Assembly: GCA_964617665.1 (NCBI GenBank)
Contig: CAZUAH010000179.1
Location: 1 to 24,662, forward strand
Length of the DNA: 24,662 nucleotides
Source of the DNA: JADHUC01 sp964617665
Lineage (GTDB): Bacteria > Planctomycetota > Planctomycetia > Pirellulales > Pirellulaceae
Direction: 5' to 3'
A program made the translations under genes and the position numbers. A model generated the notes under the pieces. The model saw only the letters and a program-made list of their open reading frames with translations, had not been told where the DNA came from and did no database searches. Position 1 is the stretch's first letter; every line of letters begins with the position of its first letter. This document shows, piece by piece, positions 1-7,804 of the stretch.

Positions 1-126
1 CCAGGTCTTTCAATGGCGGCTGGAAGCCACCACTACGTATTTGAAGACTGGCTCTGAAATCGGATTGTATCACCCTGCAATTGATTCGCGAATGCAGCAA
101 GGCCACGTTCTTCTCGCTGTTGGAGC

Positions 127-157
127 CTACGTCCGCAAGTTCACCTTGCGAACGTAG
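127..157 (-). terminator. Inverted repeat at the end of the DUF364 gene (possible terminator or 3' stabiliser)
   Basis: Read on the minus strand, the last ten codons plus the TAG stop form two 13-nt arms (CTACGTTCGCAAG and CTTGCGGACGTAG) separated by GTGAA, with a single position that becomes a G-U wobble in RNA. The hairpin would end exactly at the stop codon. No T-tract follows, so it is not a textbook intrinsic terminator; it could mark the 3' end of the operon or protect the mRNA. It also encodes the conserved-looking C-terminal residues, so it may be coincidental. Confidence 0.35.
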
Positions 158-906
158 GGCTTGAACTGTCGCATACCACCTCCTTCGGAGACGACGCGCA
201 GGACTTCTTTTGGCTTCTGGACAACAACGCCGGAGAGCAAAGTGACATTCGCTGCCGCAAACACATCGGGCAACAACGGCGTCGACGCGCCGATGATCGC
301 TACCTCGCGGCACGACGCTGCGTTTGCGAGCAACTCGTCGATCGTATGGTTGATAATGGCAGTGGCCGTGACCAGAGCCACCTGACAGCGTGATAGGGCA
401 TCTAGGGCCTCCTCGGGCGTGTGGATACTGCCATCAGGCTCTGTTCTCTGGTCGAAAACCGTCAGCGAACGTGAATTCTCCTCCACGCCCGGAACGAGAG
501 GCTGGAAATGACCGATCATAACCACGCGATCGTCGGGCCGGAGGCCAAGACGCTCAAGGACGTCCCCCTCGGACAACCCTCCGTCAGGCTCGTTTGCCAG
601 GGCATTCACGCAGGCCAGCCCCACGGCTGCTTCGATCGGATCGGCGGATTCCGCTAGCGTCGCGATTTCCGTTGCAGGACGTCCAGAAAGAAAATGCGTG
701 CCCATAGACGCACAACAGCATCCGCGCACCGATTCACGGAACGTGAAGGCAACGCCGACTCGGCCGTTGGCGAGTTCCACCGCTGTGTAGCCCAAACCGA
801 TACGGACGTCCGTGACAAGCTGCTCGGCCGCTTGCCCCTCGACCGCCGACGCTATCTTGCCGGCAATCGTTGTTTCCGCCGCAGGTCTGCTGGTTGACAT
901 CGTCAC
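127..906 (-). CDS. DUF4213/DUF364 protein (putative heavy-metal chelation family)
   Basis: The 259-residue product resembles the two-domain DUF4213-DUF364 family: an N-terminal enolase-like half with the signature 'GRVGVAFTFRES' followed by a Cys-Cys-Cys run (about residues 62-65), then a Rossmann-like C-terminal half ('RVVMIGHFQPLVPGV', 'VALVTATAIINHTIDELL', 'EVAIIGASTPLLPD'). Family members have been proposed to handle metals or metal chelation, but no reaction is firmly established; here the three consecutive cysteines and the nearby histidine (GTHF) could bind metal. The start lies 21 nt after the stop of the upstream dehydratase, so it is the last gene of a three-gene operon with the thioesterase and the dehydratase. 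The stop codon lies inside a strong inverted repeat. Family assignment is fairly secure; function is not. Confidence 0.8.
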   Translation of the reverse strand: MTMSTSRPAAETTIAGKIASAVEGQAAEQLVTDVRIGLGYTAVELANGRVGVAFTFRESVRGCCCASMGTHFLSGRPATEIATLAESADPIEAAVGLACVNALANEPDGGLSEGDVLERLGLRPDDRVVMIGHFQPLVPGVEENSRSLTVFDQRTEPDGSIHTPEEALDALSRCQVALVTATAIINHTIDELLANAASCREVAIIGASTPLLPDVFAAANVTLLSGVVVQKPKEVLRVVSEGGGMRQFKPYVRKVNLRT

Positions 907-927
907 AGAACTCCAACGCGGATCAAC

Positions 928-2658
928 CTACTGTGCGTACGCACCCTTCATGGGTGAAACGGCTCGCTCGCAATACCGTTTGAGTACGCCTGTCTTGGGT
1001 TTTCGTTCGGGCGGCGAATATTCGGCCCGTCGTGTTCGCAGGACACGCTCGACGTCGTCGGAGTTGCTGCGTTGGCCATCAGTACCAACGATGTGGAGCG
1101 ACCGATTTGGGATATCAATCTCGATCAAGTCGCCGTCTTCGACCAACGCGATCGGCCCGCCAGCTTCGGCCTCAGGCGATACGTGACCGATGCATGGTCC
1201 CTTTGTCGCGCCCGAGAACCGCCCGTCCGTGACAAGTGCCGTCGTAGCAGCAAGCTTCGGCGTGGCGGCCATTGCGCCCGTCGTCATCAGCATTTCCGGC
1301 ATGCCGCTGCCTCGCGGGCCTTCGTATCGGATCACCACAACGCATCCGGGCTCGATCTGATCCTTCACCACCGCGTCGTATGCCTGTTCTTCTGAGTTGA
1401 ATACTCGCGCGGGCCCGCAATGCTGCATCATCTCCGGTGCAACAGCCGTGTACTTGACCACAGCAGCCTCCGGTGCGAGGTTTCCTTTCAAGACGGCGAT
1501 ACTGCCCGTGCTCTTGGCATCCGCCGCGCGACGAATCACGTCCGTGCGACCAAGCGAGTAGTTGGCCAAGTATCGCTCGCCTCTTTCGAAGAATCCATCC
1601 TTCACCATGTCGCCGAGATTTTCGCCCACCGTCTTGCCCGTGATGGTCAGGGCGTCCAGATCGAGCATATCCCGGATTTCCATTTGCACGCGAGGCACAC
1701 CGCCGGCGAACCACAACGGTTCGGTCAGGTATTGGCCGCTCGGTTGTACGTTCGTCAGATAGGGGACAGTGCGACTGGCCGTGTCGAACAGTTCTGCGTC
1801 CAATTCGATCCCACATTCATGGGCGATCGCCGGCAGGTGTAGGAGGGCGTTGGTCGATCCCGCCATGGCCGCATGGACCTTGATCGCATTCTCGAATGCC
1901 GCTCGCGTGAGAATATCACGAGCATGGACTCCCCGTCCCATCATCAGGGCTGCCGCACCGCCGGCGTGTCTGGCCGTGCGCCCCAGTTGCTTCAGTGATG
2001 TTGGCGTGAGTGCGTTTCCGGGAAGTGCCATGCCCAAAGCTTCGCTCATGCACTGCATCGTGCTGGCGGTTCCCATGAACTGGCATGCGCCGCAGGTTGG
2101 GCAGCCTGTCAGCCGAAAGTCCCGGATTTCGCGAGGGTCTCCTTCGCCTTTGCTTGCCTTCGTCGACGTGACCACGGTCTGGTCCGACGCTGTCATCGCT
2201 GGCCCAGGGCGCATGCTACCGCCGGGCACGTGGACTGTTGGCAGATTCACTCGCGCGGCGACCCTTAGATGCGCCGGGATCGACTTGTCGCAACTGGACA
2301 CAAGCACCATCGCATCCCACGGCAGCACCGACGCATGGATCTCTACCATATCCGCGATCAACTCGCGCGAAGGCAGTATGTAGTTCATGCCGTCGTGCCC
2401 CATGGCCCAGCCGTCGCAGATGTCGGTCACATGAAACTGGGCTGGCCGGCAATTCGATTGCCACAGGCCAATGCATGCCTGTTCCACAAGTTCATGCAGA
2501 TGTCCGCTGCCGGGGTGACTGTCGCCGGCTACGTCTTCCACCAGCACCTGCGGCAGTTCAGTGTCCTCTTCGCTCCAATTCGTTCCCATACGCAACGCGT
2601 CAATTTGATGCCAGGCGGCGCGATTCTTTGCACATCGTTGCTGAGGCTCGTTTGTCAC
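928..2658 (-). CDS. IlvD/Edd-family dehydratase (sugar-acid or dihydroxy-acid dehydratase)
   Basis: The 576-residue protein belongs to the IlvD/Edd family of iron-sulfur dehydratases, which convert dihydroxy acids or aldonic acids to 2-keto(-3-deoxy) acids. Visible signatures are 'DICDGWAMGHDGM' (Cys81, Asp82), 'SSCDKSIPA' (Cys123, Asp124, Lys125) and 'CPTCGACQFMGTAST' (Cys186, Cys189, Cys192). Cys81, Cys123 and Cys192 sit at the expected cluster-ligand positions, and Asp124-Lys125 at the Mg/carbamyl-lysine site. The 'GACQF-GTA' form of the third motif resembles aldonate dehydratases such as E. coli YjhG/YagF more than classical IlvD (CGGM), so a sugar-acid substrate is somewhat more likely than branched-chain amino-acid synthesis. 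It is 12 nt downstream of the thioesterase and 21 nt upstream of the DUF364 gene. Exact substrate is unresolved. Confidence 0.88.
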   Translation of the reverse strand: MTNEPQQRCAKNRAAWHQIDALRMGTNWSEEDTELPQVLVEDVAGDSHPGSGHLHELVEQACIGLWQSNCRPAQFHVTDICDGWAMGHDGMNYILPSRELIADMVEIHASVLPWDAMVLVSSCDKSIPAHLRVAARVNLPTVHVPGGSMRPGPAMTASDQTVVTSTKASKGEGDPREIRDFRLTGCPTCGACQFMGTASTMQCMSEALGMALPGNALTPTSLKQLGRTARHAGGAAALMMGRGVHARDILTRAAFENAIKVHAAMAGSTNALLHLPAIAHECGIELDAELFDTASRTVPYLTNVQPSGQYLTEPLWFAGGVPRVQMEIRDMLDLDALTITGKTVGENLGDMVKDGFFERGERYLANYSLGRTDVIRRAADAKSTGSIAVLKGNLAPEAAVVKYTAVAPEMMQHCGPARVFNSEEQAYDAVVKDQIEPGCVVVIRYEGPRGSGMPEMLMTTGAMAATPKLAATTALVTDGRFSGATKGPCIGHVSPEAEAGGPIALVEDGDLIEIDIPNRSLHIVGTDGQRSNSDDVERVLRTRRAEYSPPERKPKTGVLKRYCERAVSPMKGAYAQ

Positions 2659-2670
2659 TTGTATTTCTCC

Positions 2671-3147
2671 CTAGCTTTCATCAATCCTGGGCATCCAACT
2701 CTTGGGGACTTGAACGGCCACCACTTCGCCGCGGACGCAGACTTCTTCATCTGCCGATACCATCACGCTGACCACAACTTTGCGTCCCTTGAATTCCTTG
2801 ACACTCCCACGAATCTCCAAGGGCACTCCCAACGGCGTCGGGCGAACGTAATCCACGTGCAGCGACGCCGTCAAGAAGCGAATCGACGGTTCAGTGTCCA
2901 TGGCTCGCTGTTCGGCTCGATAGGCCGCCGCGGCCGCCGTGCCCGTGCCATGACAGTCGATGATGGACGCAAGCACGCCGCCGTACACATAGCCCGCAAC
3001 CGCCGTGTGATAGGATTCTGGATGGAAAGTCGCAACCGTTTCCTCACCGTCCCAGTAGCTCTTGACTTTCAAGCCATGCTCGTTCAATCGGCCACAACCG
3101 TAGCATTGACTCAGTTCATCCGGATAGTAGTCTTGAAACGCTTTCAC
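2671..3147 (-). CDS. PaaI/4HBT-type hotdog-fold thioesterase
   Basis: This 158-residue protein has the single-domain hotdog (4HBT) layout: an N-terminal 'CYGCGRLNEHGLKVKSYWDG' region, 'TAVAGYVYGGVLASIIDCHGTGTA' corresponding to the central hotdog helix with its Gly-Gly and acidic residue, and 'LHVDYVRPTPLGVPLEIRGSV' for the later strands. Such proteins hydrolyse acyl-CoA thioesters in the cytoplasm; the acyl group cannot be read from sequence. The start is GTG, preceded by an AAGGGA-type ribosome binding site about 6 nt upstream. It heads the operon with the IlvD/Edd dehydratase and the DUF364 gene. An operator-like inverted repeat lies just upstream at 3184-3201. Confidence 0.85.
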   Translation of the reverse strand: MKAFQDYYPDELSQCYGCGRLNEHGLKVKSYWDGEETVATFHPESYHTAVAGYVYGGVLASIIDCHGTGTAAAAAYRAEQRAMDTEPSIRFLTASLHVDYVRPTPLGVPLEIRGSVKEFKGRKVVVSVMVSADEEVCVRGEVVAVQVPKSWMPRIDES

Positions 3148-3577
3148 AGTTTCCCTTCGATCATGTCAAGTCGTCCGCGGTCGCATTGCAGAATTGCAAT
3201 GAAGCCGCGTTACGGATTGCACGTATGCATTCACGCTGGCGCCCGCGGCAACAGTCTCTGGTTCGTACCCGGTGGCAGCAAGGGCACCAATTATGACGAA
3301 CCCTCCGCAGACTGTCCACGATCAATGGTCACAAGGCCGTGAGGCACTTCGCTTCACACGCATCGTGGCAAACCGTCGCAACTGCCCCGATGTTGTCCGT
3401 CCCACGCCGTGACGCGTTAAACGTGGTGATAATGTGTCTGCCCCATCCTCGGCCGCGCGTTAGACGCCTACCCCAAAATCTGCATCAAAGGTAAACTGCA
3501 GTTCAGATGGTCTTTCCTTCCGAAGATCGTCTTCCCACTGATTGCACTTTGAGCAGTAAGAAGCGAAGCAGAGTCCA
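3148..3577. other. Intergenic region between divergent thioesterase and receiver genes
   Basis: About 430 bp without a convincing gene. Open frames that cross it are antisense shadows of the thioesterase or short and unsupported. It must hold the promoters of the leftward operon and of the rightward receiver gene. The only structured element seen is the inverted repeat at 3184-3201. No clear terminator, tRNA or repeat family was recognised. Confidence 0.6.
3184..3201. promoter_or_regulatory. Operator-like inverted repeat upstream of the thioesterase operon
   Basis: A perfect 7-bp inverted repeat with a 4-nt spacer (CATTGCA-GAAT-TGCAATG) lies 37-54 bp upstream of the GTG start of the thioesterase gene. 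Size and position fit a binding site for a dimeric regulator. The regulator is unknown; no regulator gene lies beside it. Confidence 0.35.
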
Positions 3578-3985
3578 ATGACGCAAGAGCAAGAGGCACT
3601 TCCACTGGCCGGCCACAAGCTGGTAGTGGCAGATGACGACCCTGACCAACTCACTTACCTGGCGACAGTCTTTGAAGATTACGGAGCTACGGTGGTCAGA
3701 GCCACCAACGGGGACGAGACGCTGGCGATGGTTCAGAGCGAGAAGCCGGATCTATTGACACTCGACCTGGAGATGCCGGGACGCGACGTGGGCGAGGTTT
3801 TCGAGCTTCTCCGCAATGATCCTGAACTCGACAGCCTGAAGGTCTGCATCATTACGGGCAGGCCGGAACTCCGCAAGCTCATCTACCAACGTGCAGTGCG
3901 GCCGCCCGAGGGTTTCCTCGCCAAACCCGTCACCGAAGAATCGCTGCTGCTCACCGCCCGCAAGCTCTTGGAGCTATCTCACTAG
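3578..3985 (+). CDS. Stand-alone response-regulator receiver protein
   Basis: The 135-residue product is a single CheY-like receiver domain with no output domain. The acidic cluster is at Asp19-Asp21 ('VVADDDPD'), the phospho-acceptor aspartate at Asp63 ('LLTLDLEMPGRD'), the switch threonine at Thr93 ('CIITGRP') and the conserved lysine at Lys116 ('GFLAKPV'), so all catalytic receiver positions are present. It presumably takes a phosphate from a histidine kinase encoded elsewhere and acts by protein-protein contact in the cytoplasm. The first 13 residues are a short extension. The ribosome binding site is weak (GCAGAG). It is followed 89 bp later by the NifX-like gene on the same strand; co-transcription is possible but not shown. 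Confidence 0.92.
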   Translation: MTQEQEALPLAGHKLVVADDDPDQLTYLATVFEDYGATVVRATNGDETLAMVQSEKPDLLTLDLEMPGRDVGEVFELLRNDPELDSLKVCIITGRPELRKLIYQRAVRPPEGFLAKPVTEESLLLTARKLLELSH

Positions 3986-4074
3986 GTGGACCGAGCCCGA
4001 CAAAACGTCTCGCGTCCGTCTCGCAGAGTCAGGTGCTATGTAACCACTGACCAAAGAATCAACAAGGAAAGAAA

Positions 4075-4443
4075 ATGAAGATTGCCCTGCCGTCGGATGG
4101 CCAACAAGTCGGCAGCCACTTTGGTCATTGCCAGTGTTTCACCGTCTTCACCGTTGACGACGAAAACAAGATCGTATCGGAAGAAACGCTCACTCCTCCA
4201 CCAGGATGCGGATGCAAATCGAACGTCGTCCCGGAATTAGCAAACATGGGCGTATCAGTAATGTTGGCCGGAAACATGGGAGGCGGTGCGGTAAACGTTC
4301 TATCTAGCCACGGGATCAACGTTGTTCGAGGCTGTGCCGGTAGCGTGCGGGAAGTGGCAGAGGCGTGGTTGGCGCGGGAGATCGAAGACTCGGGAGCCAG
4401 TTGCCAGTCCCACGAATCCGGCGATTGCCCGGGGCATTCGTAA
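4075..4443 (+). CDS. NifX/NafY-like (dinitrogenase iron-molybdenum cofactor family) small protein
   Basis: The 122-residue protein matches the small FeMo-co-binding fold: 'MKIALPSDGQQVGSHFGHCQCFTVFTVD' at the N terminus, 'PELANMGVSVMLAGNMGGGAVNVLSSHGINVVRGCAG' in the middle. Relatives bind iron-sulfur or molybdenum-iron clusters and include NifX, NafY and the C-terminus of NifB, but many occur in non-diazotrophs with unknown roles. No nif gene is in this window, so a general metal-cluster carrier role is more likely. It has an unusual Cys/His-rich tail ('CQSHESGDCPGHS') plus 'CGCK' at about residues 46-48, which could add metal ligands. A good ribosome binding site (AAGGA) precedes the ATG. 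It converges with the large gene ending at 4478. Confidence 0.88.
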   Translation: MKIALPSDGQQVGSHFGHCQCFTVFTVDDENKIVSEETLTPPPGCGCKSNVVPELANMGVSVMLAGNMGGGAVNVLSSHGINVVRGCAGSVREVAEAWLAREIEDSGASCQSHESGDCPGHS

Positions 4444-4477
4444 ACGCGCCCGCTTCGGCGGTGTGCTTTGGCGCCGA

Positions 4478-7400
4478 CTATTTGCCACCCAAACAACAAA
4501 CGGACCCATCGGACGTTGCCACGAACAACCGGTTGTTCGCTACGGCGATGCCGTCCCACACGGGTGGCGAATCCAGTTTCATCTGAGCCAGAGCCTCCCC
4601 TTCGCCGCAGGAGACAATTCGCAGGAGTCCGCTTGTCTTACCTTCGAACGCCGCGTTATCGGATGCGACGGGTTGCTTTGGATCAAGTGGATCCGGCGAG
4701 CCGCCAATGAAAAGGTGATCGTTCGCGCGCACCATCGCTCTGGGACGCAACGGAAGTTCGGCCGTCCATGATTCTCTGCTCGTACCTTCCCCAGAACGCG
4801 TTGCGAAGTCGGGCAGCGCACTCTCGCTGGCCGTAGGGTCAGGCCGTAACATGGCGCAGATCGAATAGTTGGGCTGTTTGCCTTTGCCTCCACCACGATG
4901 CACGCCCCATACCGTCTTGTCATCAGACGTCAGCATCAGGCCGTAGGGGACCGCCAAGTTCTTCGTAGCAATCCAAGGATACGACACTGGTGTACGGCTG
5001 AAATCGCCCGTGCCCACTACCCAGTAGGACCGATGGTGCTCGGTGTCGTCGAGCAGACTGGAGGTCGAGAAGAGATGAGGACGCCTTTCCTGTTGCTGGA
5101 CAAGTTGGCCATCAAAACGCAATTGTCTCATGAAGATCGAATCGCCGTCGGCAGTCATGACATCCGTCAATGCGCCGCGCATGGAAAACGCATCGCTGCG
5201 GTCGGGAGCGAGGAACGTCTTGTAGTCGGTGTAGTTCTGCCTGATCTGAGTGTCCATCTTGGCTCGTTCTTCATCGGCAGGCGGATCAAGGGCACCTGTA
5301 TGATCGCTGATCAAGCGGTTCGTGCAGCGCACCTCGCCTGTCGCGGGATCGAAGCCATACAGCACGATACCACCGTCGAGATACGACGACCGGCCCGCCG
5401 CCACGTACGCGATGCCGTTTTGGACAAGCACACTTCCGTGCACCGGCCACAGCGATTCCACCTGCTCGAACGCAACTGCGTTGATCCTCTGCGGGGCCGC
5501 TTGGAATCGCCACACCAATTGGCCATCGGACGCGCGAAGGCAATACACACACCCATCGCTCGATCCAAACAAGGCCATACCCCCGTACAACGTCGGTGGC
5601 GAATCGACTCGGCCACCCGCCGTGAATCGCCACGACGTTTCGCCACTGGCGGCGTCTAGTGCATGAACGGTGTGTGCGTCCACTTGTGCAACAAATGCCT
5701 TGCCATAGCCCACTGTGACGGCACTAAGGCGTCCGCCGAGTTCCGCCTTCCAGCGCTGCCCGAGATCGGTCGGAACCGCTGCCTCTGTGCCTCCGCTGCG
5801 AGCAGCATCGTGTCGGTACGTGGACCAGCCCGTGGAAGGCTGGAGGCTTGAGGCTGTAGGCTGGAGTTCAGACAGCTCATGCTTTCCATAAGCCGGTCCG
5901 CGTTCGAGACGCGTTTCCGGATCACTTTTCGACTCTTCGACCATGCGATTTTTCGACTCTTCCGCCGCTGCCAATGCCCAAAAGCCGTAGAGCTTTGCTT
6001 CCATGTAGCATCCGCATGAGTGCGGCGGGGCATAGAGTAGTCCGTTGCACGGCGTAACGCCCACTCGACATGTCGCTCGCACCCAGTTGTTGCGCGAGTG
6101 GTTCTCGCCGGTCAGGTCGATCATCTCGATTCCGCGTTTGGCGGTCAGGATGTACTTGCTCGTTGCCTTGCCGGGATAGCAGCGATAGTGATGTCCCGTC
6201 GTCCACAGACGGTCGATCACGGGGCGGTTCTGTTTGATCTCTCCGGTCTGCAAGTCCCTGGGCTCGTCGAAGGCCGGTCCGAGCCAAACGAGGCCGTCAG
6301 AGATGTAGATTTCGCCCGGCATACTCTCCAATCCGGGCAAGTAAGTGGTATGCCACAACATGCTGCCGTCTTCGGCAGACAACGCGGCCAGCTTCCCATC
6401 GTAGTCATGAACGCGGGGATGCGAGCCAAGGTACTCGAACTTATCCCGATCCAAGACCTTCGGGTCTTTGCCGCCGTACGAGCACAGAACCACGCCGTCT
6501 TTGACGATCAGTCGCTCGCGAGGCCACCGGAGCCTGATCTTCTTTTCCGATCCTTCAAGATCCACGCACCACAACGTTTTGCCCACGTCGGCCGAAAGGC
6601 AGTAGACGCTCTTGTCCGTCTTCAAAAAGACCTTACCGTCGGATGCGGCCAGCGTGACCGGCACGAGGGCGTCTCCTACGATTGGAGCCCACTGCCAGAG
6701 CCGTCGGCCTGTATCGGCTTGCAATGCCACGATGCCGTTCTGTGCGGTGACCGCGAATAGCTTGTTCTTGTCTTTGATGAATTCCTGCAAGTTATCGGTA
6801 CCGTGGTAGGTGCGGACCTTCGCACCCGTGGCACCATCCAATGCGACGAGCGGCTGGTCGGTACCCAAAGGCGCATAGAGTCGCTCGTCGTCGGCCACTA
6901 GTGTTCGCCACACCTGCTCCAACCGGCGCTCGAAGGTTGTTGCCTGCAAGGGCTTCTTCCACAACAGCACTCCACTGAAGGCGTCACGAGCAGCCAAGAA
7001 CCACTGGCTTGGTACGTTCATGTTCGAGGACTTCGTCTCGTCGACCATGTAGTACAGTCGCCCATCAGATGACACCACTGCCCGAACGGTTGGATAAGTG
7101 CCTTTGTCCGCGTGGTGATGCCGCGTCCATTTGGGACCAGTCAGCCACTGCATGTGCCGAGGCGGCCCCACCTCGTGATCGTCGGCCACGGCGTTGTTGT
7201 CCGGACCGTGTAGGAAATGCGTCCAGTTGTCGATCGTATTGGGCCGCGGTTTACGAAAAGAGCCCAAAGTCGAGCGTTGAGAGTCGAGAGTCAGAGCCAC
7301 ACCGCCGGGCGCCAACACCCGCGTGATCTCTTCATCTTGTATCCCGCATCCCGCATCACGCATCACGATCAAATTCACCAGGTTGTCCACGTACGGAAGC

Positions 7401-7690
7401 CGCTTACCGTCGAACGAATCCACAGAGACCTTTCCGTACAGGCCGCGTCCCCGGATATGCTCGCGGGCTTGAGCCACGTTTGACGGATCGGCATCAAGCC
7501 CATGAACAACGAAGGAATCGCTGGCACACAACGCCGCTGTCACCTCGCCGTTCCCGCAGCCGACGTGCACGACCAGGCCGCCTCGGATTCCGCCTTCTTC
7601 GAGGATCTTTTGCGCATCCCGGGCGTCGGCGCCGCTGGAAATACACAGGAGGACTAGTCCGAAGGCAGCCGCGAATCGAACGAAGATCAT
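4478..7690 (-). CDS. Exported SAM-methyltransferase-like / two PQQ (BamB-like) beta-propellers fusion protein
   Basis: The start chosen is the ATG at 7690, because it follows a GGAAGAGG ribosome binding site by 7 nt and begins a signal peptide (MIFVRF...SSGADA, cleavage about residue 23); the frame is open further upstream by chance. Length is 1070 aa. Residues 25-140 look like a class I methyltransferase ('VVHVGCGNGEVTAAL' at 41-54, 'GLDADP' at 64-69, 'VLAPGGVALTL' at 125-135). Residues about 150-575 and 615-1070 look like two BamB/PQQ-type propellers ('VVSSDGRLYYM', 'DGATGAKVRT', 'LRASDGQLVWRF', 'DGSVCCLGG'), with a 'HSCGCY' motif near residue 558. A methyltransferase fold outside the cytoplasm is odd, since SAM is cytoplasmic; it may be non-catalytic. 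The linker and methyltransferase part contain 7-bp tandem repeats. No function is known; a periplasmic scaffold or PQQ-like binding protein is possible. Confidence 0.8.
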   Translation of the reverse strand: MIFVRFAAAFGLVLLCISSGADARDAQKILEEGGIRGGLVVHVGCGNGEVTAALCASDSFVVHGLDADPSNVAQAREHIRGRGLYGKVSVDSFDGKRLPYVDNLVNLIVMRDAGCGIQDEEITRVLAPGGVALTLDSQRSTLGSFRKPRPNTIDNWTHFLHGPDNNAVADDHEVGPPRHMQWLTGPKWTRHHHADKGTYPTVRAVVSSDGRLYYMVDETKSSNMNVPSQWFLAARDAFSGVLLWKKPLQATTFERRLEQVWRTLVADDERLYAPLGTDQPLVALDGATGAKVRTYHGTDNLQEFIKDKNKLFAVTAQNGIVALQADTGRRLWQWAPIVGDALVPVTLAASDGKVFLKTDKSVYCLSADVGKTLWCVDLEGSEKKIRLRWPRERLIVKDGVVLCSYGGKDPKVLDRDKFEYLGSHPRVHDYDGKLAALSAEDGSMLWHTTYLPGLESMPGEIYISDGLVWLGPAFDEPRDLQTGEIKQNRPVIDRLWTTGHHYRCYPGKATSKYILTAKRGIEMIDLTGENHSRNNWVRATCRVGVTPCNGLLYAPPHSCGCYMEAKLYGFWALAAAEESKNRMVEESKSDPETRLERGPAYGKHELSELQPTASSLQPSTGWSTYRHDAARSGGTEAAVPTDLGQRWKAELGGRLSAVTVGYGKAFVAQVDAHTVHALDAASGETSWRFTAGGRVDSPPTLYGGMALFGSSDGCVYCLRASDGQLVWRFQAAPQRINAVAFEQVESLWPVHGSVLVQNGIAYVAAGRSSYLDGGIVLYGFDPATGEVRCTNRLISDHTGALDPPADEERAKMDTQIRQNYTDYKTFLAPDRSDAFSMRGALTDVMTADGDSIFMRQLRFDGQLVQQQERRPHLFSTSSLLDDTEHHRSYWVVGTGDFSRTPVSYPWIATKNLAVPYGLMLTSDDKTVWGVHRGGGKGKQPNYSICAMLRPDPTASESALPDFATRSGEGTSRESWTAELPLRPRAMVRANDHLFIGGSPDPLDPKQPVASDNAAFEGKTSGLLRIVSCGEGEALAQMKLDSPPVWDGIAVANNRLFVATSDGSVCCLGGK
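5837..5864. repeat. Heptamer tandem repeat array in the linker of the propeller gene
   Basis: Four contiguous 7-mers on the plus strand: AGGCTGG, AGGCTTG, AGGCTGT, AGGCTGG. The array lies inside the coding sequence, in the low-complexity linker between the two propellers (about residues 609-618, 'QPTASSLQPS'). Confidence 0.85.
5926..5962. repeat. 24-bp-spaced direct repeat in the propeller linker
   Basis: The 13-mer TTTTCGACTCTTC occurs at 5926-5938 and again at 5950-5962, giving a repeated EESK peptide ('EESKNRMVEESK') in the linker. It lies about 60 bp from the 5837-5864 array. Confidence 0.75.
7269..7296. repeat. Heptamer tandem repeat array in the methyltransferase-like domain
   Basis: Four contiguous imperfect 7-mers on the plus strand: GTCGAGC, GTTGAGA, GTCGAGA, GTCAGAG. 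It encodes about residues 132-141 ('ALTLDSQRST'), just after the 'VLAPGG' strand. Confidence 0.75.
7339..7366. repeat. Heptamer tandem repeat array in the methyltransferase-like domain
   Basis: Four contiguous 7-mers on the plus strand: GTATCCC, GCATCCC, GCATCAC, GCATCAC. It encodes about residues 109-118 ('VMRDAGCGIQ') between the methyltransferase 'VNLI' strand and the next helix. The unit length matches the two other arrays in this gene although the unit sequence differs. Confidence 0.85.
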
Positions 7691-7697
7691 GCGATAA

Positions 7698-7705
7698 CCT
7701 CTTCC
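7698..7705 (-). promoter_or_regulatory. Ribosome binding site deciding the start at 7690
   Basis: GGAAGAGG on the minus strand, 7 nt upstream of the ATG at 7690, directly before a signal-peptide sequence. It supports the shorter start of the propeller protein over the longer open frame reaching 7966. Confidence 0.7.
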
Positions 7706-7804
7706 AGTTGTTTTCTTGATCAAGAAAGCGTCTGCAGGTTCTGTGTCCCTCGTCGACGTTTCTTCCCAGACAAGGTCGACTATATCAGTGGATTGCCGTG
7801 CAGC

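Noticed and set aside
3165..3170. Perfect TTGACA as a -35 box for the thioesterase gene
   Set aside because: It lies only about 18 nt before the GTG start, so the matching -10 box and transcription start would fall at or inside the coding sequence.
2269..3342. Long plus-strand open frame of 357 codons
   Set aside because: It lies antisense to the dehydratase and thioesterase genes, shows no domain, and has a composition typical of a shadow frame (rich in Arg and His).
4322..4771. Plus-strand frame of 149 codons at the convergent gene ends
   Set aside because: It overlaps the end of the NifX-like gene and is antisense to the propeller gene, without a ribosome site or recognisable domain.
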